A stretch of 64,000 bases of DNA from Sciurus carolinensis (GCF_902686445.1 NC_062223.1:42502998-42566997); one strand, 5' to 3'. Shown: positions 36,138 to 46,689, counted from the stretch's first letter. Notes: generated from the letters alone by a model not told the origin. A program made the numbers and translations.

Positions 36138-36293
36138 AAAGAACAGAGATATAGAGACGGAGACAGGAAAGGAAATGGATATTTTTCTCTTCTGTAATCA
36201 AATATCAACATGGGAACTGGCATGGGTGCTAAAGGGGTCACTCTGACAGTCTCTTGCCCTGCCCTTTCTCTGGCCCCTCGTGCTGTGACCCAG

Positions 36294-36526
36294 GGAGACG
36301 CCTTTACACCAGCTATATTCATCGGCCTTCAGCAAGCAGAAACTGCAAGGTGCCCCTACCAAGAAGCCAGCCCTTCCCTTTGGAGACCTGCCCCCTGGGT
36401 ACCAACACCTGCACACCCAGCTCCAGTATGAATGCATCTCTCCCTTCTACCGCCGCCTGGGCAGCAGCCGGAGGACATGTCTGAGGACTGGGAAGTGGAG
36501 TGGACGGGCCCCATCCTGCGTCCCTA
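36294..36526 (+). CDS. PAMR1: PAMR1 coding exon: main part of second sushi domain
   Basis: The exon follows GACCCAG and ends before GTGAGT. It reads (R)[77 protein letters not shown]. It supplies the remaining three sushi cysteines (YEC, RTC, SCV) and the conserved Trp in KWSG. Together with the previous exon, 67 residues separate Cys I and Cys II, about 33 more than in the first sushi domain. Entry is in phase 2 and exit in phase 1. No methionine frame marks it; the frame comes from splice phase and cysteine pattern. Confidence 0.96.
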
Positions 36527-36934
36527 GTGAGTCAAGCCTTATCTTTGAGTGGCAGTATCTTCCAGTTAACCATCTTCCAGTCAAACCATTAAACTTGTTG
36601 AAGATCTTTGGTGAGAGTCCTATTGCTCAAAGGAATGGTCTTCCATTGCTTTCCTTTGTTTGGTGATAACCTGAAATTCCCTAGACTTTCTTCCTTTGAC
36701 TTTAACTAACTTCCCAGGAGAAACTAAGTCCTGAAGTCCTAGGGGCATACTTTCTGTGGTTAAGTCTATGGTATTTACTTGAAGAAGAGGGAGAGAGCGG
36801 GAACTCAACAGCAAGGAGGGAGGGGTTAAAGGTGCCAGGAGGCCACTAGTTAGGTCATCTCGGCTACTCTAAGCTCCATTTCACAGCTACCCTCCAATGA
36901 TATTCAGATATTCATTAGTTCATCATTATTAGTC

Positions 36935-37030
36935 TTTTTTTTTTTTTTTTTCCTGCAGTGCTGGGGATTGAACCCAGGGTCCTGTGCTTGCAAGGCAAGC
37001 ACTCTACCGACTGAGCTATCTCCCCAGTCC
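36935..37030 (-). mobile_element. ID-type SINE with target duplication
   Basis: A T-run (A-tail on the minus strand) precedes GTGCTGGGGATTGAACCCAG, then CAAGGCAAGCACTCTACC, then GACTGAGCTATCTCCCCAG, the full reverse of an ID/tRNA-Ala element with recognisable A and B boxes. The flanks CATTATTAGTC (36924-36934) and CATTATTAATC (37031-37041) are a target duplication with one mismatch. It is close to consensus and so fairly young. Confidence 0.93.
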
Positions 37031-37199
37031 CATTATTAATCAATGAAGCATTAATTACCTCTTCCGTTAGGATGATAGTTACTGAGATAATATGTGGAAG
37101 TGTCTAGAACAGGACTCCTCTCTCCATCCTCGGTGTGAAAGGAGAGCAGTATGGTTTAGTTCACGGTGGTCGTGTTTATCATGACAGTCATGATATTTT

Positions 37200-37390
37200 T
37201 GAGTCTGTCTATATACCTCATCTCATTCAGTCTTCTGGAACCCTATGAGACCATTATTACTGCTCTATCCATTTTACAGGTGAGGAAACTGAGAATCTAA
37301 AAAATTAGGCAACTTGACCAAGGTCCTGTTGATAGTAAGTTCCTGGGATCACAATCTGGGTTTCATTTTACTATAAATTCTCCAACTTTA
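37200..37390 (-). repeat. MIR SINE fragment
   Basis: Reverse MIR pattern: CATTTTACAGGTGAGGAAAC, GGCAACTTGACCAAGGTCCT, GATCACAATCTGGGTTTC. Confidence 0.8.
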
Positions 37391-37580
37391 ACCCTAGACT
37401 TTATAAACAACCGTGTCTAGATTAATATTTAAAGGGAGAAGAAAACCAGGTTAGGTAGCTTAGTGGTCATTGCACTTATGGGACCACATTTCCACATTTG
37501 TGCTCTCCTGGCAGAGAGCCATTCCCTGTTGGATGTGAGAGATCTAAGTTGATATTACTGAACAGCTCTTTTCTCCATAG

Positions 37581-37873
37581 TCTGTGGGAAAATCGAGAAC
37601 ATCACTTCTCTGAAGACCCAGGGGACGCGCTGGCCGTGGCAGGCAGCCATCTACAGGAGGACCAGTGGGGTGCATGATGGCGGCCTGCACAAGGGTGCAT
37701 GGTTCCTGGTCTGCAGTGGCGCCCTGGTGAACGAACGCACGGTGGTGGTGGCTGCCCACTGTGTTACTGACCTGGGGAAGGTCACCGTCATCAAGACCGC
37801 AGATCTCAAAATTGTCTTGGGGAAGTTTTACCGGGATGATGACCGGGATGAGAAGACCATCCAGAGCTTACGG
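37581..37873 (+). CDS. PAMR1: PAMR1 coding exon: N-terminal half of S1 peptidase-like domain
   Basis: The exon follows CTCCATAG and ends before GTAAGA. It reads [40 protein letters not shown], then [28 protein letters not shown] and on to [11 protein letters not shown]. The catalytic His57 is present in AAHC (codon 37757-37759) with its C42/C58 disulphide pair (VCSG and AHC). The usual R-IVGG activation site is absent: [13 protein letters not shown] replaces it ahead of WPWQ. ENIT is an N-glycosylation sequon. The exon exits in phase 0 after an Arg codon (CGG), leaving a weaker donor than one ending in AG. Secreted, extracellular. Confidence 0.97.
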
Positions 37874-38064
37874 GTAAGAGAGGAGGGCTTAACTTGGAAA
37901 CCGGGGCTCTGTCTCAACCAATTCTAAGCACAGGAGAGCAGGACCATGTCAGCCCTGTCACCTCAGTGTGTCAGTAGCCAGCTCAGAGCTTGGTGCACCC
38001 CATGTACTTGGTGTTCCATATTGAAGGGTGCTGGAAAGGGGCATTTCAAAAGGCCATCCAAGAA

Positions 38065-38235
38065 TGGTATGAATCTACATTGTGTGCAACCATAGAAACG
38101 AAATGATGTACCCCATTTGTGTACAATGAATCAAAATGCAGTCTGTAAAAAATTTAAAAATAAACAAATAATTAAAAAATGAAATCAAATAAAAAATAAA
38201 AATTAAAAAGTAAAAAACAAATTTAAAAAAACAAG
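38065..38235 (+). mobile_element. L1 3' UTR fragment with degenerate A-rich tail
   Basis: TGTGTGCAACCATAGAAACG, CCATTTGTGTACAATGAATC and AAATGCAGTCTG match the sense orientation of the L1 3' end. It is followed by about 80 bases of AT-rich, A-dominated sequence. Confidence 0.75.
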
Positions 38236-38583
38236 AGACATATTCCATCTATCATCATAGTTATCAAAAGTCAATTACCTCCAAGTATCAAAAGTAAATT
38301 ACCTTCATCTAGTAGTTTGAAACAAATTACAAATTAGTGAAATTATTTAATAGGTGGCTAGGCCTAAAACCATCTACTCTGTGGGCATTCTATGTCACTG
38401 GACCCTCAGAGCCTAGCACAGAGCCTAGATCAGGGTGGATAAACAAATAGTTCTTGAATAAAAGAGAGTTAATCACCCGTTATATTTGGGCACTATCCTG
38501 GGTAGGCTCTGAGGACATAGACAAATCCTATCCAAGACACTCCTAACTAATTTACAAAATTCTTTTCTCTTTCTTGCTTCCCT

Positions 38584-38702
38584 CCCCCATCTATTTATCC
38601 GTCAATCCATCCATTCATCCACCTACCCATCTGCCCATCCATTCATCCATCCATTTGTCTCTCCTTCTATCCTTCTATCTGTTCATCCATCTGTCCATTT
38701 AT
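38584..38702. repeat. Imperfect CCAT/ATCC tetranucleotide repeat
   Basis: Degenerate repeats such as CCATCCATTCATCCACC spread over about 120 bp. Confidence 0.85.
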
Positions 38703-39267
38703 ATAAGGGCTTCCACATGTGCCATTCACTGAAAATAGATACAGAACCATGCATGGTTGTTTACTCAGAAGAGTCCAGTGTAGCAGGAGAGATACCCTTT
38801 ATCAAGATCAGTATGACATAAGAAGAACCTGAAGGAAATATGCTCAAACACAGTTGAAGTAATAGAACATACACATTATGGTGTACATTATGTGATACCT
38901 ATACAGTATCACAGAGGTGAGCTCTTAGAGGCCTCTATCAGAGAGGATGATCAGCAAGACTTGGGAACATCAGGGAAGAGTGTGAAAAAGTCTATGGAAC
39001 ATTCTGGGCATGTTCTTATGGGGAAAGACTTATGGGATGTTGTGAGGGAACATGGCTCTATCTTGCTGGCATGTAGGTACATGAAATGTTACACAGGTAG
39101 CCTTTGGGGTCTGTGTGTTTTTGATACTGATATATATTTTCTTAATCAGTTCCTTAGAAGCAACATTAAAAAGTTGAGATGTTTCAGTTAAAGACCTGGA
39201 GTCCATTAGAGTGCTGGCCCATTTCTGCGATGGCATTTATCAGCTGGAATGAAGTGGTCTCTTCCCA

Positions 39268-39471
39268 TTTATTTGTTTGTTTGCTTATTTATTTATTCAT
39301 ACAGGGGATTGGACCCAGTGATACTTTATCACCAAGTTACATTCCCAGTCCTTTTTATTTTTTATTTGAGACAGGTCTTGCTCAGTGTCCGAGGCTGGCC
39401 TTGAATTTTCAATCCTCTTGCCTCAGCCTCCTGAGTCACTGGGATCACAGGCATATGCCACTGCACCCAGC
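39268..39471 (-). mobile_element. Squirrel MEN-type SINE
   Basis: A T-rich tail, then an ID-like part (GGGGATTGGACCCAGTGATA) and a B1-like part ending at GCCACTGCACCCAGC. It is diverged. It lies 280 bp upstream of the last exon. Confidence 0.85.
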
Positions 39472-39750
39472 TGTCTGTCCACTCTAGATGGGATGTGTGC
39501 TCCCATTCTCTGTAGCTTCACCAGTACGCTCCACTTATTTAATGCTACCTACCAGACCTGGGTAGTCATTTCAGTTTGCAGTTCTGGAAACAGAGAAATT
39601 AGTTTCCAAGATTTCTTGAGCAAAGTATGTCAAATAATTGTACCTAGTTTTTAGGAAATTTCTCCCAATGATTTAGTCCCCAGACTTGACTGTTCTTGTC
39701 TGCCATGGCGCTGGATGCTCACCATTGCTATCCATTCCTTGAATTGGTAG

Positions 39751-40287
39751 ATTTCTGCTATCATTCTGCATCCCAACTATGACCCCATACTGCTTGATGC
39801 TGACATCGCCATCCTGAAGCTCCTGGACAAGGCCCGCATCAGTACCCACGTCCAGCCCATCTGCCTCGCGGCTACTCGGGACCTCAGCATCTCCTTCCAG
39901 GAGTCCCACATCACTGTGGCTGGCTGGAACATCCTGGCGGATGTGAGGAGCCCTGGCTTCAAGAATGACACGCTGCGCTCTGGACTGGTAAGGGTGGTGG
40001 ACTCACTGCTGTGTGAGGAACAGCATGAAGACCATGGCATCCCTGTGAGTGTCACCGACAACATGTTCTGTGCCAGCCAGGACTCCAGTGCCCCGTCTGA
40101 CATTTGCACCGCGGAGACAGGAGGCATCGCGGCGATGTCCTTCCCTGGCCGAGCATCGCCTGAGCCACGCTGGCATCTGGTGGGACTGGTCAGCTGGAGC
40201 TATGACAAGTCATGCAGCCATCGCCTCTCCACAGCTTTGACCAAGGTGCTGCCGTTTAAAGACTGGATCGAGAGGAACATGAAATGA
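39751..40287 (+). CDS. PAMR1: PAMR1 last coding exon: C-terminal half of the inactive peptidase domain
   Basis: It encodes 178 residues and a TGA stop at 40285-40287, from [20 protein letters not shown] to [14 protein letters not shown]. Asp102 is in DADIAILKL (39802-39804). The active-site loop reads [16 protein letters not shown]. By alignment on Cys191, Asp189 of the S1 pocket is kept (40099-40101), while Gly193, Asp194 and Ser195 are Ala, Glu and Thr (Thr codon 40117-40119). The substrate-binding SWG strand reads SWSYDKSC. The domain thus keeps its fold and two triad residues but lacks the nucleophile; the family is described as inactive. FKNDT is an N-glycosylation sequon. The C-terminal helix FKDWIERN is typical of S1 domains. 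Confidence 0.98.
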   Translation: MSAIILHPNYDPILLDADIAILKLLDKARISTHVQPICLAATRDLSISFQESHITVAGWNILADVRSPGFKNDTLRSGLVRVVDSLLCEEQHEDHGIPVSVTDNMFCASQDSSAPSDICTAETGGIAAMSFPGRASPEPRWHLVGLVSWSYDKSCSHRLSTALTKVLPFKDWIERNMK

Positions 40288-40840
40288 GCCAGCTGCAGGC
40301 CTATCAGGAAGCTTTCCCATGCATTTGTGTGTACCTGGGCTATAGGACACCGTGTGGACCTGAAGTGTGATTTTGCCCATGAACTTGGCTATGCCAGGGC
40401 TTCTGATTTCAGGGACACAACTCAGTTTGCGGGGGGTGAGTAGAGCTCAGTTTCTGGTAGCCACTGCCTTCTTCCCACCTGCTTGGAAACCCCTGGGAGG
40501 ATACCAGAGCTTCAAGAACTGAGTTTCTTCAAAGAAGAGCAAATGAATAGCCAAGAAAATCTCCCCATTTGACTGACCTGGTGGTCTTCCCACCTTTCAA
40601 TGAGGTCAATGTCATGGTCCCCTCTGGTTGAGGGTTGACCTGAGGAGTTCTGGGCTTCACAAAGCCTCTGTTGAGGCTCCAGCCAAACCAAGTTCCAAAG
40701 AGCTGCCTGCAGGACAGTCCGGCACAGTTGAATTATAGGATGTGGCACATGCTTTGTACCTTGCCACAGTACAGTCTGATCCTTTTCCTTTCCAATCTCC
40801 TGTACATATTTTAATAAAACAAGCATTGGCTTCTGACCTA
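40288..40840 (+). other. PAMR1: PAMR1 3' untranslated region
   Basis: It runs from the stop codon to a cleavage point expected 15-25 bases after the polyadenylation signal. No repeat interrupts it. The 3' limit is inferred from the signal position. Confidence 0.8.
40813..40818 (+). terminator. PAMR1: PAMR1 polyadenylation signal AATAAA
   Basis: Canonical AATAAA 526 bases after the stop, followed by a GT-rich TGTGCTCTGCTC stretch at about 40848 that could serve as the downstream element. Confidence 0.85.
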
Positions 40841-41398
40841 CAAACAGATGTGCTCTGCTCTCCTCCCTGCATGCTGCTTCTCTGAGCTACATGTAACAGA
40901 GCCAAGGCTCAGTGATAGCCCTTTAATATAGAACTAAGGGTTATTATTCCCAAATAATGTGTGTGACAAAGACCATGCTGTCTTTTCAATACCAACCCTT
41001 GGAGCTTGGTGGGTCATAGGTTTGGAGAAAAAAATAGACAGGTGCCATCAGATGACACAGAGAGGAAGATGCCAGGGACTAGCTGATTTCCAGTGTCCCT
41101 TTGGTTCTCATATTCTAGATTCAGCACAAAACCCATCTTTGTAAATAAAATAAATCTTCATAGCATGTTTTAGAGGAGTTGAATTAAAGTCACATATTCA
41201 CTTACATCAGATTTATGTATCCCAAGAACCTGTAGCCTCACCGTTTTCTAGAACTTATGTGAGTTTCCTCCTAAGCCCCAGTCCCACTTCCCATTGGATA
41301 AGGGAAGACAAATTAAATTCAATCCCATAAATTCCTTATGTGATCCTTCCAGTAACATTCTTCTTTTGGGGGTGACTTACTCTTTTGTCTTTTCCCCT

Positions 41399-41773
41399 TG
41401 TTATAATTTGGATCTTAAATGTCCCCTCAAAGGCTCATGTGTTAAAGGCTTGGTCTCAACCTGGTGGTGCTATAGGGAGGAGGCAGAAATGTTTGGAGGT
41501 GGGGTCTGGTTGGAGGAAATAGGTCACTGGGGGCATGCCTTTGAAGGGTTTATTTTGTCCCTGGTCTCTTCCTCCCCCAGTCTGCTTCTGGCTGCCATAA
41601 GTTCCATAATTTTACTCCACCATGCCATTCCCCTTTGATGTTCTGCTTCACCACAGGATCACAGCCATTGAGTCAGCTGACTATGGACTGCAAACTTGAA
41701 TCAAAATAAACCTTTCCTTCTTAAGCTTATTTCCTCAGGTATTTTTGTCATAGTAGCAGAAAGCTAACTAGCA
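41399..41773 (+). repeat. Solo MaLR-like LTR
   Basis: It begins TGTTATAATTTGGATCTTAA, has GGGGTCTGGTTGGAGGAAAT and an AATAAA signal near 41706, and ends CTAACTAGCA, so it has TG...CA termini. The start resembles the element at 42941 and the reverse of those at 2400 and 17836. No internal region is attached. Confidence 0.75.
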
Positions 41774-42749
41774 CTCTCCTCCTTGCCAGTTTTCTCTTCT
41801 ACAAGATGATGACTTAGAATCTTGAGTACCTTTGAGCATTGGGACCATAGACGGGACTTCTGAGTTCATGCTGGTTCCTGGGTGAATATGGCATGTCTTT
41901 CCCATCTGGATGTTTTGTTGATATTTGGTACTAGAATCTATAACTAGCTAACTTACACTGTTTTCTCTCTCTGCTTCCATGGAGGCTCAGAGATCCTGCT
42001 GATTGGCTGCTTCTCAGCTCTGGTGGGGATTGGCACTTCTGAGATCTTGTGGTGACTCCTATTTGACCCTGATTTGGATTACTTGGCCTCATGGCCACAG
42101 CGATGACTTCTCTGTCAATTGCCCAGCCAGACTCTTAGTGACCCTCTCTTCCTCCCTGTGGGGCTTGTGGGAACTTCTCAGTCTTTTCTGTACCACATGA
42201 GAACAGGGAAGCCAGGCTTGTTACAGGACATCCTAGGAGACATTAGCTGCCTATAGATCCAAACAGGAACCTAAGTGTTCTCTCTACTTGTTTCAGAGAA
42301 CTTCTGCCTCAAGGACTTTAGCTCTAAGTCTGGAGTTAAGGACATATTTGTTTCCCAGACTGCCTCCCTATCTCTGTTTTTACATAACCCCTGCAGTCAG
42401 AAGGGAGTTACTTCTACTGTGTCTTTTTGTTGACTTTCCTGGGATTTTTTCTGAGTCACACTCTCCTCCTTGCACCCACCCCCTCCTCCATCCTGATTGC
42501 TTCATATAAGAGCAGTACATAATTTATCAATTGTTGAGTACAAATTACCCAACACTTAATGGCTTAAAGCAATAAGCATTTATTCTCTCACAGTTTTGTG
42601 AATCAGGAATTGGAGAGTGGCTTGATCTGAGGTTGCAGTCAACTGAAGCCTTGATCAAGGTTGGAAGATTTGATTCTATAGATATTTATCAGGTCACCCA
42701 AAGATTTTGTTTTGAGCCTAAAAGACTTGGATCTTGAAAGATGTAATGG

Positions 42750-42900
42750 CAACTGAATCAAAGAGATCTGAATTCAAATTCCTATCTTTCAGCTTTTTTC
42801 TCAGTGATCCTGGGCAAGTTGCTTAAGCCTCATTACCTCCCCTGCAGCAGGTGTTTAATTGGCGTGATAAGACCCTGGGATTTTATCATGGTAGCTGCAT
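42750..42900 (+). repeat. MIR SINE fragment
   Basis: Forward MIR pattern: GAATTCAAATTCCTATCTTT, then GATCCTGGGCAAGTTGCTTA and AGCCTCATTACC. Confidence 0.65.
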
Positions 42901-42940
42901 GATAGGAAGATACTGTAGAAAGCAATGAACTCATACATGG

Positions 42941-43212
42941 TGTTGTGGTTGGGATCTTAAATATCCCCCAAAGGCCCTTGCGTTAAATGCTTGGCCACCA
43001 GCCTATGGCACTGTGGGGAGGTAGTGGAATCTTTAGAAGGTAGGGCCTCTTGGGAGGAAGTTAGGTCATTGAAGACAATATTGGAATCCTGGCTTTTCTC
43101 TCTCTCTCTCTCTCTCCCCTCTCTCTCTCTCTCTCTCAGAACAGGTCTTTCCTCCTTCTGAGCCATCTATCTCAGGTATTTTGTCACAATAATGGAAAAC
43201 TGACTGAAACAC
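42941..43212 (+). repeat. Solo MaLR-like LTR containing a CT repeat
   Basis: TGTTGTGGTTGGGATCTTAA at the start and GGAAAACTGACTGAAACA at the end match the element at 41399 in layout. A pure CT run of about 42 bases (43097-43138) sits where the family has a short CT-rich stretch. Confidence 0.75.
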
Positions 43213-44976
43213 ATGCATGTGGCAAGGCCTGGGTTATCCAGCTAAGCCAAGCACCCCAAAGCCTCCACATCTGCCTCCATGGGCATTTTGCACATGGGTG
43301 TCCATTCTCACATTCTCCTGCCTGACTGTTTGGACCCCGCAACTGACCATCATGCTCCCTACTTCCTTGACACTTTATTGCATAGCATCAGTTTTCCATC
43401 CTTGCCTTACCACTCAGACCTTGTTCATATTACTGTCATCTCTGTCATGACTTTGATGTTCTTAGATGCTTAATCTGGCCCCAAATCCTGAGAATGCAGT
43501 TAATAGTCCTATGGCCATTTGCCACCACCCCTAGATCTTCCTACCCCAGCCATGAGTATTTAATTCCATAAGACTCAAGTCAGAACAAAAGAATCAGGCA
43601 TGAGCCTGTCCCTTGCCTGTACCTGGCTGCTGTGGGAATGTTCTCCATCTCTCTTTATAATGTGAGTCTTGCATCCTAGGATAGGACTCTTGGATGGAAA
43701 TCTGGAGTGTACATCAGCAGAGGCTTTTCAGACAACCAGAACTCTTAAGAGTCATAGAGAGTAAGGGATTATGATCACCACATAAAACTAGGCACTTGTG
43801 GAGAAGACTTTGCTCTAGGTTGGACCTGGATTAACCAGAGAGCAGTTGGGAAGGAGAACTGGATATGAAGTTGACAGAGCAAGGACAAACTGGAACCCAT
43901 GAGGACAAGCAGAAACCCATGTGTGTCTCTTGCTGCTGCCAACCTCATTGACATGAGTGACCTGCAGGAGAAGTTGGTACCCTTAGCAATGGCCAAACAC
44001 TTACCTGTTTCAGGATTCAAAGAAGCCAGAAAAGGATGCTGGAAAAGCTGTGGGCCTGGTTGCTGTCCCACCCCAGCAAGGGGAGTGACATGGAATGACA
44101 TTGTGTGTGAACTGCCATGGTGTGTGATGAGCTCTACCAAGTTCCAGGGTGTGAGAATAGCTGTTATTTCACTCTCCATTCTAAATCTCACGAGAGTTTT
44201 CCTTGTCTCCCTACCCCTAATCCAGAACCATACAGGGAAGGAAATTTTGTAACATAGTTCCAATTTCCCTAAGTTGACATGGAACAAATCATCACAAGTA
44301 CTGGGAAAGTGACTGTCCACTGAGCATGCCTTTGGGGAGATTCAGAGAAGGCTCCTGCTTCATCTAGACTAGTTTGATTATAATTCCTTTTGTAGTGGTT
44401 GTTTTGCTTTTATATGTACACTTGTGGCCCCTGACAACTGACATTCTGTCAGCTAGACTTTGATGCTTAGGTATCCATGGTATTCCTAGCTAGGGTGTGA
44501 TGTTCTCCTCTTGAAGGTAAATAATTTCACAGAAATTATTATCCATTTGCAAACATTCCCTCATGTCAGCATCCTTCACAGTCATTCTGTGACTAGGATA
44601 GATCAAGACAGACAATACCACTTTCATATCTTGTGTAACCTCTATGCAAACTGCACAATGAACTCTCTCCCTTTCCAGGGAGTTAACATGAATGACCGCT
44701 CCTTCTCCATCAATTACAGTTTTGGTCTCAATCTTCTATTAAGATGGCCAATTCTAGAAGTGACCCTGCTTTCTGACAGCATCCAACCCACAACTAAGCC
44801 CTACTCCTTGAAACCTCCCCCAAACCATTTAGAAGTTCAAATTCTATAAGTTCTTTCCAAGACACTCTTGATGAGACCCCTCTCAGTTCTCCGTGATGCA
44901 CACTGTCTCTCACTGCATGGAGAAATTTGGTCAACTACAGGTGTTTCTGGTGGTCTTTGGCTGGAGATCTTTTCAT

Positions 44977-45010
44977 GTATGTATATGTATATATGTATAT
45001 ATGTATGTAA
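44977..45010. repeat. TATG-type microsatellite
   Basis: ATGTATGTATATGTATATAT and similar alternating purine-pyrimidine units. Confidence 0.85.
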
Positions 45011-46689
45011 ATGTCCTCCCTAAATCAGGTAGATTTTACTTACATTTTGTGTATCACTTACAATTTAAGTGATACCTAAAATTTAGATAAACTCCATGAT
45101 TTAAGCAAGATCTTCACTTTCCTTAGAAGCGATCAGTTCTATATCTGAAGTGGTCTTTAACAGATAGCAGAGTAATTAACTCACACTGTATTCTCTTACA
45201 TAAACTCCAATAGAATCACGAGAAAGGGACTACAAGGACAGAGTCCTTAGTTAACTTTTTCTTTGCAGTGTTTCCCAAAGAGGACAGACTCTTTAGTTAA
45301 CCTCTCACAGTATAGTTAGAACTTCAAATCTCTGGAGTGACGGACAGGAAAGGAGTATAAGTAAGGAAACAACTTGGGAAATTAAGTATGAAGTGGGCTG
45401 TGTTGGAAAAGGGCTGATCATTCTGCACAATGAAACCTTCATTATAGTGACAGGTCAGGCTGATCAGCCAAGGCAAGACTCAATCAAGGTGGGAGGCCAC
45501 TGGTGGTGGATTTCACATGCTAGGATTAATAATGTGGCTTCTCTTCACTCATTTGTGAACATTCAGCTCATGTCATCAGGTCAGTGAAAAGATGGAAGTG
45601 GAGTTCTAGAAAGGAGTTCAGGAGGGCTGTAGTGGACATAGGGAAGCTGTCAGAAAACCCAGCTTGAGTGCTAATCCCAGCTCTGTCGCTATCCCACAAT
45701 TGGTCCTCATCTGCAAATGGAATGCAGTGATGTGAAACTTCAGAGGGACGATGCACCTGGTAGTCAGGCAGGTGAGCAGTACCTGGCCCATTGCACTCTG
45801 TTGGCTGCTGCTGTGTGGTGCTCTGCTGTTCTTCTCCAGGAGGGAGATGAGGAGTCAAGAGCCAGTAATAAGGAATGCTATGAGGAGCAGGGATAGGAAA
45901 GAGTTTCAGAATGTCGTTGAGTTCCAAGCCTGTAGAAATAAGTTTGGAGTGCAGTCAATCACAGGAAAGGATGGGCACAGATAAATGGGGACCAAGGGTT
46001 AGAAGAACCAAGAAGATTAAGAGCAAGAAATAATGGGATTGTGTGAGAGGCATCTAAACAAATTTAGGAGACAAAGAGCCAGGACCTGTGTGACTTCTGA
46101 AATGTACTTCCCTGTCTACACTTGAGTGGGATGGGACAAGGGTGACACAGGTTGCACTTACCAAAAAGGAACCAGGCTAAGCTAGACGAGTAGGATATTT
46201 GCAGCCTTTAACCCTCTCCTTACAGCACACTACCCATTATACTCTGGACTTATGAGTCTAGGGTTTGGATATGAATCTTCCCAGTTCTTTGGGATTTAGG
46301 AATTTTCATGCTGTCAAATTCATCATCTGCTCAAAACTTAATGGCCTTTCACATTGACTATGTATATCAGAATGTTTGTTGATAAAAATTTCTCCCATCC
46401 TGAATTTAACCAAGAATTGTGATTTCATTGACTTTAGACCTGCTGGTCACATTTGCTCATCAATAAAAATCGAGTGCTTTCTGTGTATCGAGGCCTGGGA
46501 ACACTGAAGGTAGACAATGTAGGTGGGTACTTGCAATCAGTCACATGATTGGAGTTAGAAAGCATGATAACTACTAGGGAGTGAAGTATAGTATGCCTGA
46601 AGATTGTATCACAGTAATGGTATTATGTAATCTGAAGGGCATGGGGCACATAGTTTGCCTCCCTGCAGAGGTGATGGGTGAGTGGAGGA

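Larger units (their letters stand above)
31600..36293 (+). other. PAMR1: PAMR1 intron within second sushi domain
   Basis: It holds two MIRs in opposite orientation (32575-32710 and 34483-34735) separated by a young L1 (32733-34464), and a GT repeat at 36096-36133. The stretches 31600-32550 and 34750-36090 appear unique, without an exon I can support. Confidence 0.85.
36527..37580 (+). other. PAMR1: PAMR1 intron before the peptidase-like exons
   Basis: It contains an ID SINE (36935-37030) and a MIR (37200-37390); the rest is unique sequence. Confidence 0.85.
37874..39750 (+). other. PAMR1: Last PAMR1 intron
   Basis: It holds an L1 3'-end fragment with A-rich tail (38065-38235), an ATCC-type microsatellite (38584-38702) and a heterodimeric SINE (39268-39471). 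The remainder looks unique. It has an AG acceptor at 39749-39750, but a weak pyrimidine tract (TTGAATTGGTAG) immediately before it. Confidence 0.85.
1..40840 (+). other. PAMR1: PAMR1 gene, 3' portion (eight coding exons plus 3' UTR)
   Basis: The exons encode, in order, a CUB domain, an EGF-like domain, two sushi (CCP) domains and an S1 peptidase-like domain, which is the PAMR1 architecture. All introns have GT/AG ends and the codon phases join without a frameshift. The exons total 1784 coding bases, about 594 residues. The human protein is about 720 residues, so the signal peptide and cysteine-rich N-terminus are upstream of this window. PAMR1 is a secreted protein linked to muscle regeneration and reported to be lost in some tumours; its molecular partner is not evident from sequence. 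The window opens inside the intron before the CUB exons. Identification rests on domain order and recognised residue sequence, and is very secure. Confidence 0.97.
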
